From Psychrobacter proteolyticus (GTDB taxonomy: Bacteria; Pseudomonadota; Gammaproteobacteria; Pseudomonadales; Moraxellaceae), in assembly GCF_003350005.1 (NCBI RefSeq), contig NZ_QLKS01000001.1, positions 1,035,314-1,099,313 on the forward strand: a stretch of 64,000 nucleotides of DNA. Direction: 5' to 3'. A program made the position numbers and the translations under genes. Each line of letters starts with the position of its first letter. Positions within the stretch are counted from its first letter, which is position 1. Below the pieces are notes generated by a model. The model did no database searches, had not been told where the DNA came from, and saw only the letters and a list, made by a program, of their open reading frames with translations. Below are positions 8,821 through 18,307 of the stretch, one piece after another.

Positions 8821-9534
8821 CTACTTAAAATTGCCAAGACGGCTAGATAGCTGGCTAATGATTTGATCTATCTCTTCATTGGCTTCAGACTCATTATCCA
8901 GATTACCATTAGGCGTTAGCTGATTCATTACTTCAGGCAACAGCTCAGCAAGTCCCTGTCTTACCTCAGTTTCATTAGCACCAGTATGAGCAGCCACTTG
9001 CTGAATTTCGTTTTCATCAAACAAACGGTTGATTTCATTTGGATCTAAATTATCGTTTGCTTCGTTATTACTCATCCAAGAGCGTGCTTGACCTTCATAG
9101 CCCATACCAGTGATTTTTGACAATGCACCGCTCAAACCACCATTACGTTTGATCCAGCTAAGTACCATAGGCATCAATGCAGCAACGAGCATACCTTTAC
9201 CACCAAACCCACTATTAGTACGCTGGCCACCTAATACACTACCTAAAATATCACCTAGTCCACCAGCACCTGAACTCATACCGCCGCGCTGACTACCGCC
9301 AGTGAGACCACCAATGATATCATCTAAGCCAAAACCATTATCTGCTTGACGGCTATTTTGTTGAGGGCTATAACCACCTGCCTGACTGCCACCGCCCAGC
9401 ACACTACCTAAAATATCACCTAGTCCGCCAGTCTGCTGTGTTTCAGTACGTTGGTTAACTGGATTGCGTTGAGCGTCGTCTGGATTCATTGCACTACGTG
9501 CCACTTGGCTCACTAAATTCCCTAATAAGCTCAT
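8821..9534 (-). CDS. YidB-like DUF937 protein
   Basis: A 237-residue protein of the YidB/DUF937 family: Gly-rich with short hydrophobic turns. An N-terminal helix (SLLGNLVSQVARSAMNP) is followed by two copies of a GGLGDILGSVLGG segment (about residues 36-49 and 91-104), a Gly-rich linker, and a C-terminal helical domain (SWMSNNEANDNLDP to the end) in which LAELLPEVMNQLTPNGNL matches the conserved DUF937 motif. Function is unknown in the family. The two Gly-rich blocks are nearly identical at DNA level too (26-base exact repeat), pointing to an internal duplication. It stands alone and converges with recX. Confidence 0.8.
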   Translation of the reverse strand: MSLLGNLVSQVARSAMNPDDAQRNPVNQRTETQQTGGLGDILGSVLGGGSQAGGYSPQQNSRQADNGFGLDDIIGGLTGGSQRGGMSSGAGGLGDILGSVLGGQRTNSGFGGKGMLVAALMPMVLSWIKRNGGLSGALSKITGMGYEGQARSWMSNNEANDNLDPNEINRLFDENEIQQVAAHTGANETEVRQGLAELLPEVMNQLTPNGNLDNESEANEEIDQIISQLSSRLGNFK

Positions 9535-9775
9535 TATCTATTCCTCTTTTTATCGTATTGTTTAGTACAAAAATGCTGCTAAAATTTATGAAACCTCATA
9601 TTTGCATACATGTGCTTTAATAACAGGACAGCAGACTTATGAGTTTTATTTTCTATTTTTAATATAACAGATTTTAATATAACAAACCTCTTTGTCCTTT
9701 GAGATAGCTATTTTGTTATGACGTGTAGAGTTTTCTCATCATAAAAGGAAAAACTTAAGCTCCATAAATAATCAG

Positions 9776-10234
9776 TTATCTAGCATTACCCTTACTGGTA
9801 TTGGCTAAAATATTTAATTGTCGCCATTGCTCAGAATTTACTTGATCGCGAAATATAGTGGTTGAAAACGTTCTTTGATAAGGCTCAACGATATTGAATT
9901 CGACACTCATCGCCCACTGATAGCGATTTATATCGACCAACTCTGCTTGCCATAATTCATCGCCGCGGCCCATTCGTATCAGTAATTGCCATTCTTTATC
10001 AATACGCTGACTGAGCGATGGCTGACTAATATGTAATAGTATTGGTCTCGATATAATCAGATAACTTGCAACTGCTGCCGAGACTATTAAGATTAGTAAA
10101 TACTGCCACAAAGCCAAAGATGCAAACCATGCTAATATCATCATAACCCCAGTCAAGCCTACATACAGCAGCGCGCGTAAATAACTGACAGGCGTGATAG
10201 CTGTATCAATACGTAGCGAGGTTACTAGCGTCAT
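9776..10234 (-). CDS. YgfX-like membrane protein, partner gene of sdhE
   Basis: A 152-residue protein with two adjacent hydrophobic helices (about residues 20-60: YLRALLYVGLTGVMMILAW and LWQYLLILIVSAAVASYLII), followed by a cytoplasmic beta-rich domain with Trp residues. This architecture and the place directly downstream of sdhE identify it as YgfX (CptA). YgfX has been reported as a membrane partner of YgfY/SdhE, with a debated toxin role. Sequence similarity in the family is low, so the call leans on topology and context. The gap to sdhE is 52 bases on the same strand, suggesting an operon. Confidence 0.65.
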   Translation of the reverse strand: MTLVTSLRIDTAITPVSYLRALLYVGLTGVMMILAWFASLALWQYLLILIVSAAVASYLIISRPILLHISQPSLSQRIDKEWQLLIRMGRGDELWQAELVDINRYQWAMSVEFNIVEPYQRTFSTTIFRDQVNSEQWRQLNILANTSKGNAR

Positions 10235-10286
10235 ATAAGCGTACCATGGGAAACGTTAGATATTGTGCTGACCCGTTCCTTAAGAC

Positions 10287-10568
10287 CTAAACCAAGTCTT
10301 TGGTGTGGCGCCATGTTTTTATCTTATTGACCAATGCCCAGATGTCGTCCTCTTCTGGACGATTTTGATTGGTAAAGTAATCAAGCAAGTCTGGGTCTTC
10401 ATGAGTGAGCATTTCTGCAAATGTTGCTTGTTCAGTAGCATCTGCTGTCAGATATAGCTCTTTAACATAAGGATCAATATAAAAATCCAATTCTTTTAAT
10501 CCGCGGCGAGCTTGATAGATAATACGGCGTTGCTCATTGGTTGGTTCTGGCTGAGTTGTACTTGTCAT
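10287..10568 (-). CDS. sdhE: Succinate dehydrogenase assembly factor SdhE (YgfY)
   Basis: SdhE promotes covalent attachment of FAD to the flavoprotein subunit of succinate dehydrogenase (SdhA) and fumarate reductase. The small 93-residue protein carries the signature RGLKE (RGxxE) at residues 22-26 in a helical bundle, then LLTHEDPDLL-like text (EMLTHEDPDLLDYF) and the conserved Trp in DDIWALV. The usual length is 80-95 residues. It lies upstream of the ygfX-like gene on the same strand, the order seen in many gammaproteobacteria. The sdh genes themselves are not in the window. Confidence 0.9.
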   Translation of the reverse strand: MTSTTQPEPTNEQRRIIYQARRGLKELDFYIDPYVKELYLTADATEQATFAEMLTHEDPDLLDYFTNQNRPEEDDIWALVNKIKTWRHTKDLV

Positions 10569-10695
10569 AGATTTACTCTTATTAATTGAGACAGTTTTAT
10601 TGGTTTAGATAGTTTAAAAATAGACGTTAAGCATAGTGTATAGAATATTTATAAGCCTAAGAATATTATTGCGCATTTGCGTTTATAAAGTGATA

Positions 10696-11589
10696 TTAAC
10701 AACGATATTCTGACAGTTGACTCCATAAGGCCACTGCTTGCTGCATCATCGCCACATTATGCGTACGAATGATACTTGCGCCTTGCTGTAAGGCCAATAG
10801 CCCAGCTGCCGTTCCTGCCGAATCACGCTCTACCGCTTGCGTCGTACTCACAGCTTCAGCCACACTTTTGGTCAATACTTCTGCTAAAAAACGCTTACGA
10901 GAAATGCCAAACATCATTGGCAATCCTAATGTTTGCAAGCTACTCAGCTGGCTTAATAATGCACAGTGATGCTCATAGTTCTTAGCAAAGCCAAAACCTG
11001 GATCGATAATGATATTGCTTTGTTTGACACCGATGCTGACTACTTCGTTAATACGGTCGAGCAGCTCTGTACGCACTTCATCGATCACATCGTTATACTG
11101 TGCCAGATTATTCATTGTCGTTGGCTCACCGCGCATATGCATTAGCATAACAGGTATATCAAGCTTAGCTGCCAGCTCTGCCGCACCAGTACGTTTCAGT
11201 GCTCGTACATCGTTCCAAATGTCAGCACCTTCATTAAACGCTGCCTGCATGACTTCAGGGCTGCTAGTATCAATCGATAACCAAATAGCATCACCACAAT
11301 ACTTACGAATGGCTCGAACCACTGGTACAACTCGTTGTATTTCATCATCAGTCGCCACAGTTTGCGCATTTGGACGAGTAGATTCACCACCGATATCAAT
11401 AATAGTAGCGCCTTCATTTATCATCTGCTGACAATGAGCGACGGCCTTATCTACTGCGTTAAATTGCCCGCCGTCTGAAAATGAATCTGGCGTTACGTTC
11501 AAGATGCCCATGACATGCGGCTGCGACAAATCTAAGGTTTTATCACGGCTAAATACTTGGTAGCTGGGTAAAGGTTGGAATAATGACAT
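10696..11589 (-). CDS. folP: Dihydropteroate synthase
   Basis: Condenses p-aminobenzoate with hydroxymethyl-dihydropterin pyrophosphate in folate synthesis; the target of sulfonamides. The first signature GILNVTPDSFSDGG is at about residues 28-41, the second GATIIDIGGESTRP at about 60-73. DPGFGFAKNYEHH and GISRKRFLAEVL (the phosphate and pterin site) are intact, and the C-terminal RTHNVAMMQQAV is present. Length is 297 residues, normal for the family. In many relatives folP lies directly downstream of ftsH, and this is so here: ftsH is just downstream on the same strand in reversed order (folP upstream of... ftsH at lower promoter distance is not seen; folP lies 3' of ftsH). Confidence 0.96.
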   Translation of the reverse strand: MSLFQPLPSYQVFSRDKTLDLSQPHVMGILNVTPDSFSDGGQFNAVDKAVAHCQQMINEGATIIDIGGESTRPNAQTVATDDEIQRVVPVVRAIRKYCGDAIWLSIDTSSPEVMQAAFNEGADIWNDVRALKRTGAAELAAKLDIPVMLMHMRGEPTTMNNLAQYNDVIDEVRTELLDRINEVVSIGVKQSNIIIDPGFGFAKNYEHHCALLSQLSSLQTLGLPMMFGISRKRFLAEVLTKSVAEAVSTTQAVERDSAGTAAGLLALQQGASIIRTHNVAMMQQAVALWSQLSEYRC

Positions 11590-11700
11590 GGATAATCCAT
11601 CACAAGTAAAGTTTATAATGCAGTTTTAATTATTGTTATCTACGCTTATGATACCAGTAAATCTTATAGGGTTCTAAACCCTTCATAAAATGATGACAAT

Positions 11701-11731
11701 AAAAAAAGCCCTCTATCATAAAGGGCTTTTT
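11701..11731 (-). terminator. Rho-independent terminator of ftsH
   Basis: AGCCCT (11707-11712) pairs with AGGGCT (11722-11727); on the minus strand a U7 tract follows. T residues on the other side make it look bidirectional. It separates ftsH from folP, so folP probably has its own promoter. Confidence 0.8.
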
Positions 11732-11754
11732 ATCAAATATGGATACACTAGCAC

Positions 11755-13650
11755 TTACATCGCTGGTAATGGCGGCGGAGTAGCTCCAGTTGTTTTAACA
11801 TCATTTTTCGACAAGTTTACTTCGTTATGCTGGTAAACTCTTGGTGGACGTGGTTCTTCACCTGCTAGGATATCTTGCAGTTGGTCACGATCAATAGTTT
11901 CCCAGTTCATGAGTGCATCAACCATCGCATGCATTTTTTCTTGGTTGGCTTCAATCAATTCACGAGCGATATCATACTGCTCTTCTAGCATACGACGCAC
12001 TTCTTCATCGACCTTCTGCTGCGTGGCTTCTGAGATAGTACGTCCACCACCGCCGAAATATCCTTGTGAATTGTCGTCATCTTCGTACACCATGATACCA
12101 AGTGCATCAGACATACCGTACTTCGTGACCATCGCACGTGCCATTTTGGTAGCGCGTTCAAAGTCATTTGAAGCACCCGTCGACATTTGATTGATAAACA
12201 CTTCTTCAGCGATACGACCACCGAACAAAATAGCAATGTCACTCAACATCTTCGATTTATACATACTGGTCTGATCGTGCTCAGGCAACTGCCAAGTGAC
12301 ACCAAGGGCAAAACCACGAGGCATAATAGTGACTTTATGCACAGGATCTGTACCCGGTAATAGTTCAGCTACTAACGCATGACCTGCTTCATGATACGCA
12401 GTCGCACGGCGCTCTTCTTCGCGTATCACCATGGACTTGCGTTCTGGACCCATATACAACTTGTCTTTCGCATCTTCAAAGTCATTCATATCGACGCTGG
12501 TCTTGTTACGACGTGCTGCAAATAATGCGGCTTCGTTTACAAGGTTAGCAAGCTGTGCACCACTGAATCCAGGTGTACCACGAGCAAGAGAACTTGCGTC
12601 TACACTAATCGTGTTTGGCAATTTCTTCAAATGAACCTTTAGGATTTGTTCACGGCCTTTTATATCCGGCAAGCCTACTTGTACCTGACGGTCAAAACGA
12701 CCTGGACGCAGTAATGCTTTATCGAGCACATCAGCACGGTTGGTTGCGGCAATAACAATAACGCCTTCATTACCTTCAAAACCATCCATCTCAACCAGTA
12801 ATTGGTTAAGCGTTTGCTCACGCTCATCATTACCGCCGCCCATACCGGAACCACGATGACGACCAACTGCATCAATCTCATCAATAAAGATGATACAAGG
12901 AGCACTTTTCTTCGCCTGTTCAAACATATCGCGGACACGTGATGCACCAACACCGACGAACATTTCAACAAAATCAGAACCTGAAATTGAGAAGAACGGC
13001 ACTTTAGCTTCACCAGCAATAGCTCTCGCTAGTAAGGTTTTACCCGTACCTGGAGGACCTACCATCAAGATACCACGAGGAATCGTTGCACCCAGTTTGG
13101 TAAATTTATCTGGATCACGTAAGAACTCAACCACTTCAACGACTTCTTCTTTGGCTTCTTCACAACCGGCCACATCTTCAAAGTTAACGTTGATTTGATC
13201 TTCGGTCAGCATTTTCGCTTTTGATTTACCAAAACTCATTGGGCCGCCGCCTTTACCGCCAGCGCCGCCCTGCATGTTACGCATAAAGAATAAGAACAGA
13301 CCAATAATCAATAGAATTGGGAAGCTGGCTATCAGTAGTTGCATTAGTACGCTTTGGCGCTTTGGTGCAGTTCCTTGAACTTCGACTTGGTTCTCACGTA
13401 GCATTGGCATGAGCTGGTCATCTGACACAGCTGGTCTAATGGTCTCAAAGGATGAGCCATTTTTCTTTTCGCCGGTGATCTGTTCGCCGTCGATCTCGAC
13501 ACTGGCTACTTGGTTTTCTGACACTGCGGTCACAAACTCAGAGTAGTTAAGGTTATCGGGCTCAGAAGATTGATCAAAGCCGCTAAACACCAGCACCAAA
13601 ACGCCGATTACCACCAGCCACAATAAGGTATTTTTTACCATGTCGCTCAC
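11755..13650 (-). CDS. ftsH: ATP-dependent zinc metalloprotease FtsH
   Basis: A membrane-anchored AAA+ protease that degrades misfolded membrane proteins and regulatory proteins such as LpxC, whose gene is also in this window. Two membrane helices (about residues 7-24 and 104-124) flank a small periplasmic domain. Walker A GPPGTGKT is at about residues 197-204, Walker B IIFIDEID follows, and the second region of homology has [20 protein letters not shown]. The zinc site HEAGH is at residues 420-424. Length is 631 residues, usual for the family. The C-terminus is Pro-rich ([11 protein letters not shown]). It is followed by its own terminator. Confidence 0.98.
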   Translation of the reverse strand: MSDMVKNTLLWLVVIGVLVLVFSGFDQSSEPDNLNYSEFVTAVSENQVASVEIDGEQITGEKKNGSSFETIRPAVSDDQLMPMLRENQVEVQGTAPKRQSVLMQLLIASFPILLIIGLFLFFMRNMQGGAGGKGGGPMSFGKSKAKMLTEDQINVNFEDVAGCEEAKEEVVEVVEFLRDPDKFTKLGATIPRGILMVGPPGTGKTLLARAIAGEAKVPFFSISGSDFVEMFVGVGASRVRDMFEQAKKSAPCIIFIDEIDAVGRHRGSGMGGGNDEREQTLNQLLVEMDGFEGNEGVIVIAATNRADVLDKALLRPGRFDRQVQVGLPDIKGREQILKVHLKKLPNTISVDASSLARGTPGFSGAQLANLVNEAALFAARRNKTSVDMNDFEDAKDKLYMGPERKSMVIREEERRATAYHEAGHALVAELLPGTDPVHKVTIMPRGFALGVTWQLPEHDQTSMYKSKMLSDIAILFGGRIAEEVFINQMSTGASNDFERATKMARAMVTKYGMSDALGIMVYEDDDNSQGYFGGGGRTISEATQQKVDEEVRRMLEEQYDIARELIEANQEKMHAMVDALMNWETIDRDQLQDILAGEEPRPPRVYQHNEVNLSKNDVKTTGATPPPLPAM

Positions 13651-14051
13651 TAGTTATTCCCATCCCTTACTTATTGGTGTGTTTATTAAACACGTGACGT
13701 CTATAAACGTATTGCTCATTTTTAACGAATATCCCGATAATAAAAAACTGCTAAATTAAACTTATATGATTTATAGGTAGCCTAAAAATTGTTTTTATAA
13801 ATAATCAGTATGAGATAAACATAGATATACGATCATTGAGCTTGTAAAACGCTTATTATCAGACGACTTTGCCTAAAACGTATGCTAAAAACAAAGGTAA
13901 TATACCATGATATGTGGTGCTAACCCGCATAATTCAAGCAGGTTTCACGATTATTCATTTAACAATTGACGCAGCTTTTATATCGCGATAATAACACTTT
14001 ATGGTGTTTTACCCTCACGCTTACAAGAGCAGCAACCTATTGATGTTAAAA
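13651..14051. other. Gene-free stretch between rlmE and ftsH
   Basis: About 400 AT-rich bases. I see no reading frame and no clear hairpin. It must contain the minus-strand ftsH promoter, but no convincing -10/-35 pair was found by eye. Confidence 0.5.
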
Positions 14052-14684
14052 CTATTTAATCGCTATCCAAAACATCTCTTTTGAGCGTGGTCGTGACGCA
14101 CCTGGCTTTATACTACGAATCTTACTAAAATCCTGCTGCATCTGCTTGCGTAATTCTTGTGTACCCTCGCCTTGAAACACTTTCATAATAAGTGCGCCAC
14201 CTTCTGGTAAGGTTGCAAGCGCGAAGTCTACTGCTAACTCACATAAGTACATCATACGTGGCTGATCGATAGCACTGTTCCCAGCGGTATTGGGTGCCAT
14301 GTCAGACAATACGACATCGACTTGCCTATCACCCACTTCTGCCATAATGGCATCAAACACTTCAGCTTCACGAAAATCACCCTGAATAAAGGTCACATCA
14401 GGCAAGGTATCCATCGCCAAAATATCAGAGGCAATCAAGATACCATCATCACCTACCAATCGACCAGCGACTTGTGACCAGCTACCAGGCGCACTGCCCA
14501 AATCTACGACCGTCATGCCTTTTTTGATCAGGTTGGTTTTTTCATTAATCTCTAATAACTTATAAGCGGCACGGGCACGGTAGCCATCTTTCTGAGCTTT
14601 TTGTACATAATGGTCGTCAATATGCTCTTTCATCCAAGCACTGCTGCTCTTTGATAGTTTTTTGTTTTCGATACGCGTGGCCAA
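14052..14684 (-). CDS. rlmE: 23S rRNA (uridine-2'-O)-methyltransferase RlmE (FtsJ/RrmJ)
   Basis: Methylates the 2'-O of U2552 in the A loop of 23S rRNA, a late step in 50S assembly. The 210-residue protein has the substrate-binding segment RARAAYKLLEI near residue 37, the SAM motif VVDLGSAPGSWSQVA at about 60-74, VLSDMAPNTAGN near 125, and MKVFQGEG near 166. The K-D-K-E catalytic set of the family looks complete. Its usual operon partner ftsH lies next on the same strand but 400 bases away, so the two are probably separately transcribed here. yhbY is divergent upstream, as in E. coli. Confidence 0.95.
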   Translation of the reverse strand: MATRIENKKLSKSSSAWMKEHIDDHYVQKAQKDGYRARAAYKLLEINEKTNLIKKGMTVVDLGSAPGSWSQVAGRLVGDDGILIASDILAMDTLPDVTFIQGDFREAEVFDAIMAEVGDRQVDVVLSDMAPNTAGNSAIDQPRMMYLCELAVDFALATLPEGGALIMKVFQGEGTQELRKQMQQDFSKIRSIKPGASRPRSKEMFWIAIK

Positions 14685-15018
14685 AATACCTGCTCCTATT
14701 GCTTTACTAAATCTAGCTGCTTTAATTGCTCTATCACTTACAAACTGATATTAATCCGTTGCGGATTATTCTAAATACGGTGTTAATCAAATTTTTTATT
14801 CATGGTTGGTTGCAAACTGACCAAATTCTATTGGTTAAATAACTGTTTTATAAGGCAGTAGCGTTTATAATGTACCAAACATTCAGTTTAACATTTTCGT
14901 CACGTAAAATCGTGCAAAATCCTGCTGATCTCATGCAAGATGGTCACAGATTATCTATAATGATCAATAACTGTTTTTGACAGTACCATTTTTATTTTTA
15001 CCAACACTTAGGAATTCT
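14685..15018. other. Divergent promoter region of rlmE and yhbY
   Basis: About 330 bases with no gene. It is AT-rich and should carry both promoters. I could not assign individual elements with confidence. Confidence 0.5.
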
Positions 15019-15330
15019 ATGCAACTCGATAACGCTACCATCAAACGTCTAAAAGGCATCGGTCACGAGCTAAAGCCTATCGTTATGATCGGCAACAAGG
15101 GTATTACCCCAACCATTACTGAAGAGATTGATCGTGCGCTAACAGATCATGAGCTTATCAAAGTGAAATTGCCTGCTGGCACGAAAGAAGAGCGTGACAT
15201 CGTTGGCGCTGAACTTGCTAAAGCGGCTAATGCGTCTTTGGTTCATTCTATTGGTCGTATGGCATTATTACTACGCAAAAACCCAAATGCCAATCCAAAA
15301 CTGTCTAACCTAGCACGTCACGCACAGTAA
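15019..15330 (+). CDS. yhbY: Ribosome assembly RNA-binding protein YhbY (CRM domain)
   Basis: A small RNA-binding protein (103 residues from this start) made of a single CRM domain, associated with pre-50S particles. The GNKGIT motif (GxxG loop, IGNKGITP) near residue 24 and the LIKVKLPAGTKEER strand are characteristic. I chose the ATG at 15019, preceded by TAGGA, because the in-frame TTG 42 bases upstream would add a hydrophobic non-family tail and has no ribosome site. Divergent from rlmE, a common arrangement. A terminator follows at 15410-15438. Confidence 0.92.
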   Translation: MQLDNATIKRLKGIGHELKPIVMIGNKGITPTITEEIDRALTDHELIKVKLPAGTKEERDIVGAELAKAANASLVHSIGRMALLLRKNPNANPKLSNLARHAQ

Positions 15331-15409
15331 TATGTCATGCCCGACTAGACTTAAGTGACTGGGTTTTATACTCACTTATATCATAGCCAAACGATAATGA
15401 AATACAAAG

Positions 15410-15438
15410 GCCGCGACGCATCTTGCTCGCGGCTTTTA
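15410..15438 (+). terminator. Rho-independent terminator of yhbY
   Basis: The 7-bp stem GCCGCGA / TCGCGGC is followed by TTTTAT. Confidence 0.75.
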
Positions 15439-15546
15439 TGTTTTCCGATAGTCTTGGTTATACTTACCGTATAGTATTAGTATCCTTAATCAGTACGATT
15501 TCTCTTGTCACTATCACCTCTTTATTACTACCGAGACTTATCAACA

Positions 15547-16320
15547 ATGAAACAATCTTTTAACCTCTGTATAGCCACCGAGACGATAGCGAAAGACGCT
15601 CAGCAATTAGGAGTGTCTATAGAAGAGCTTGAGAATATCTCTATCAAAGTAAGTACAGAGATCATCCAGCAACCAGCTTTGCAACTGGGGCTGACCTATC
15701 AAGTGACTCTGCCTAGCCAAACTTTAGCAAACCAACTCAATTGGCCAACATGGCAACAAACCCAAGTAAATTTCACTAACTACCTATGGGAAGAAACCTG
15801 CCTTGAATGTTTTATTGCTGGCAGTGAGATTGATGGTAGTAAGGTTAATAATGAAGATGTCGTAGCATCTGACCAGACAGAACCTCACAAGATGCCACTT
15901 CAGCAAGCAACTGCTTATATAGAGATTAATGCTAGCCCTGATGGTCGTTACGCTGTTTATCAGTTTGAGAGCTATCGCAATCCTTCGATACTACCGCCAG
16001 TACCGTTGTATGAGACCGATGGAACCACACGCACATCTGTTGGTTGGCTTAACTGTAAAGAGCTAGCAGATACATCAGGGGAGAGCCATTTATCTAAAAC
16101 TCCAATGGTAGTACAGACACCTGCTCATTATGAGCGTAGCTTTAGCCTTCCTATAACTCAATTACAGAATCAACAATACACTATTGCAAACATGAGGATT
16201 GAACAAATACATCCTTGTGTCATCTTATGGTTTGGCGAGACTGACTTATACTTTGCCCCAGGCCATGCCTCCCCGCCTGATTTTCACAATCGTGACTATT
16301 GGCCAAATTTTGAGCTTTGA
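15547..16320 (+). CDS. DOMON-like domain protein
   Basis: A protein of about 257 residues from the ATG at 15547, which fits better than the TTG 42 bases upstream. The segment NYLWEETCLECFIAGSEID near residue 80, followed by TAYIEINASPDGRYAVYQFESYR near residue 125-147, is the hallmark of a bacterial DOMON-like (family 9 carbohydrate-binding-module-like) beta-sandwich of unknown role. A polar insert lies between the two motifs. The end (LWFGETDLYFAPGHASPPDFHNRDYWP) also fits: many members end with FH..DYW. There is no signal peptide, so it is probably cytoplasmic. Ligand and function are unknown. Confidence 0.7.
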   Translation: MKQSFNLCIATETIAKDAQQLGVSIEELENISIKVSTEIIQQPALQLGLTYQVTLPSQTLANQLNWPTWQQTQVNFTNYLWEETCLECFIAGSEIDGSKVNNEDVVASDQTEPHKMPLQQATAYIEINASPDGRYAVYQFESYRNPSILPPVPLYETDGTTRTSVGWLNCKELADTSGESHLSKTPMVVQTPAHYERSFSLPITQLQNQQYTIANMRIEQIHPCVILWFGETDLYFAPGHASPPDFHNRDYWPNFEL

Positions 16321-16430
16321 TTCGGTTGTAGAGGCTTTATCTGTTTATTAGACAAATATTAAGTGTAAGAATATTAGTGATATCAGTCTTAGCTATCACT
16401 CAAACTAGGTAGCACAGTTTAAAACAAAAA

Positions 16431-16466
16431 AAACCCAGCAATGTCATAAAGAGCATTACTGAGTTT
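16431..16466 (-). terminator. Probable terminator of the CHAP-domain gene
   Basis: Imperfect hairpin (arms 16431-16443 and 16454-16466, two mismatches); on the minus strand a U-rich tract follows. Confidence 0.6.
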
Positions 16467-16517
16467 GGAGAAAACTTTAGTCTTATTTAACTGATGCTTA
16501 CTTCATTTAACCGATGT

Positions 16518-17246
16518 TTATTTGTCAGCCATCGCAAGGTAGATACCACGGTCTGATGCATCATCAACATATTGCGAATCACGCCATGTGGTATAGCTAT
16601 GAACACCACTGTAAGGACTAATGCTATTTTGGCGGAAATCAGATACCCAACCATTGCCATCAAAGATCTGTATATGGCCATGTGGACGGCTTGAACTACG
16701 GTTATAGACCACAACATCCCCAACTTGCGGTGACATATCGTTACTGATCTTGGTAAAACCTGCTTGGGCAAGAGTGCCACGAGAAGCATACTGATATGCT
16801 GAAGGGTTAGGCGTAAATTCATAACCTGCTGACTGTAGTGCTTTTCGTACATAACGGGCACAATAACCAGAGCTTCTAGACAAAGCCACTCGTGATGCGC
16901 GTGCCGCAGCAATAGCAGGTGCAGAATTACTATCAGGGATACGACTTGCTTGCTGCTGACGCTGCTCGTATGATAAGCGGCTAGTAAGTGAGGCTAGCTG
17001 ATATTCTTTTTGCTTCGCATGAGCACTTAGGTTGTCAATGGCTTGACTGATTTCATCATTGCTATATACATGTGCACCACTGTTAGTGCTATAGATGTTG
17101 CGACTAGAACCATAGTTGGCAGAAGTAGAGATATTTGTGATGGTATGACTCAAGGTATTATTTGGTTGAAAGGTTGTCTCGGCAGCACCACTCGTCTGTG
17201 CGATACCCATTCCCAATACTGACAAAATTAATAAAGCTTGTTTCAT
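16518..17246 (-). CDS. Secreted CHAP-domain protein, likely peptidoglycan amidase or endopeptidase
   Basis: About 242 residues from the ATG at 17246. That start places a clean signal peptide at the N-terminus (KQALLILSVLGMGIAQTSGAAE); the longer reading frame would put 27 charged residues in front. The middle is Ser/Asn-rich, then a CHAP/NlpC-P60-like domain: RSSGYCARYVRKALQSAGYE carries the catalytic Cys, MSPQVGDVVVYN is the usual GDVVVY strand, and RPHGHIQIFDGNGWVSDF holds the catalytic His. These Cys-His enzymes cut peptidoglycan peptides or amide bonds. The target bond cannot be told. It is divergent from the DciA-like gene. Confidence 0.75.
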   Translation of the reverse strand: MKQALLILSVLGMGIAQTSGAAETTFQPNNTLSHTITNISTSANYGSSRNIYSTNSGAHVYSNDEISQAIDNLSAHAKQKEYQLASLTSRLSYEQRQQQASRIPDSNSAPAIAAARASRVALSRSSGYCARYVRKALQSAGYEFTPNPSAYQYASRGTLAQAGFTKISNDMSPQVGDVVVYNRSSSRPHGHIQIFDGNGWVSDFRQNSISPYSGVHSYTTWRDSQYVDDASDRGIYLAMADK

Positions 17247-17494
17247 AAATTTACTACCTATTGTTAATACAAGTCTGCTCGTCATCCGTAACGAAGCATC
17301 AATTAATTTAGAGGATATAATCATCAAATAGACGTGATAAAATCCCTATTACAACGGTTCATTCTTTGCAAATAGTGACTAGTGCTAGTAGTACCTTCAC
17401 CTAGTCAACTATCTTATAAGCCATCTGCTATATATTGCTTTTGGCATGTCTGTTATGAGTATCGAGTGTGTCACCTATTAGATGAGTACTTACG

Positions 17495-18010
17495 ATGTCA
17501 AAAAAACAACCTAATCGGCTTGCCCAGCTTATAGATCATCAAGCATTTGCTGGTAGCGCGCTACCTCAAACCCTTGCTAAAAACATGCGACTATATATAG
17601 AAGCAACCAGCGAGATAAAAGAGCTATTAGTAGACTGTCTACCTGAAGAAATACTCAATACCTGTTGGGTTGTAGGCTTAACACCTGAGCAGTTGATATT
17701 AAGTGTTAGCTCAATGACAGCAGCAAATCACATTCGCTATTTACATAGCTCGTATTTGCAAATACTAACAGAGCAGTCAATTACATTTAAACAACTCAAG
17801 CAAATTCGCGTCGTTGTGACTAAAAACTCTACTGATAATTACTCATCTAAACAATCATCAGCATCGTTACTGCACTTACCAAATTCTCGTAAAGCCAATG
17901 AAAATCAGGCGCTTAGCCAGAACACAAAACGGACTATATCACAGGCTGCTGAGCATGTCACCACTGATGAAAATCTCAAAAAAGCCCTTTTGAGTTTGAT
18001 AAATCACTAA
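17495..18010 (+). CDS. DUF721/DciA-like protein
   Basis: A 171-residue basic protein that fits DUF721, now known in many bacteria as DciA, the ancestral operator that loads the DnaB helicase. The family pattern is an N-terminal helix, a central KH-like fold with a Trp and hydrophobic strands (LNTCWVVGLTPEQLILSVSSMTAANHIRYL, residues about 50-80), and a disordered tail; all are seen. The neighbour lpxC, convergent downstream, is also found near DUF721 genes in other gammaproteobacteria. Similarity is modest, so confidence is moderate. I see no promoter that I could name. Confidence 0.65.
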   Translation: MSKKQPNRLAQLIDHQAFAGSALPQTLAKNMRLYIEATSEIKELLVDCLPEEILNTCWVVGLTPEQLILSVSSMTAANHIRYLHSSYLQILTEQSITFKQLKQIRVVVTKNSTDNYSSKQSSASLLHLPNSRKANENQALSQNTKRTISQAAEHVTTDENLKKALLSLINH

Positions 18011-18102
18011 AAACAAGAAGACTGTAGTGTAAACTTATGTAAACAAAACCCTAAAATAAGATTGAGAATACTAGCTTTTTGTAATTCAATAGACAAAAAA
18101 AA

Positions 18103-18147
18103 TCATCCAGCGCCTCTATTCATTATAGAAAGAGAAACGTTGGATGA
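18103..18147 (-). terminator. Terminator of lpxC
   Basis: TCATCCAGCG (18103-18112) pairs with CGTTGGATGA (18138-18147) with one G-U; on the minus strand a U8 tract follows. It lies 160 bases past the lpxC stop codon. Confidence 0.7.
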
Positions 18148-18307
18148 CTTAAAAAATGTTTAAAGCTTTTATATGCTCTAGCCTAGAGCAAAGTAGTAAA
18201 AAAATATAGACTTTATATTCATAATATAGAATATTATATAAATGTAACTATAACGTCTCTATGTAATATTGCGTAAATGTTTCGATACTTCGTGTATATT
18301 CCTGTAT

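Noticed and set aside
9657..9685. Short direct repeat TTTTAATATAACA (two copies)
   Set aside because: Low-complexity AT-rich sequence; two copies of 13 bases are too little to call a functional repeat.
10234..10287. Calling ygfX-sdhE a toxin-antitoxin pair
   Set aside because: SdhE has a well-supported role in flavinylation, and the toxin role of YgfX is disputed; the sequence does not decide it.
16487..16912. 141-residue frame antisense-shifted within the CHAP-domain gene
   Set aside because: It lies in the same strand but another frame of a gene with a clear signal peptide and catalytic motifs.
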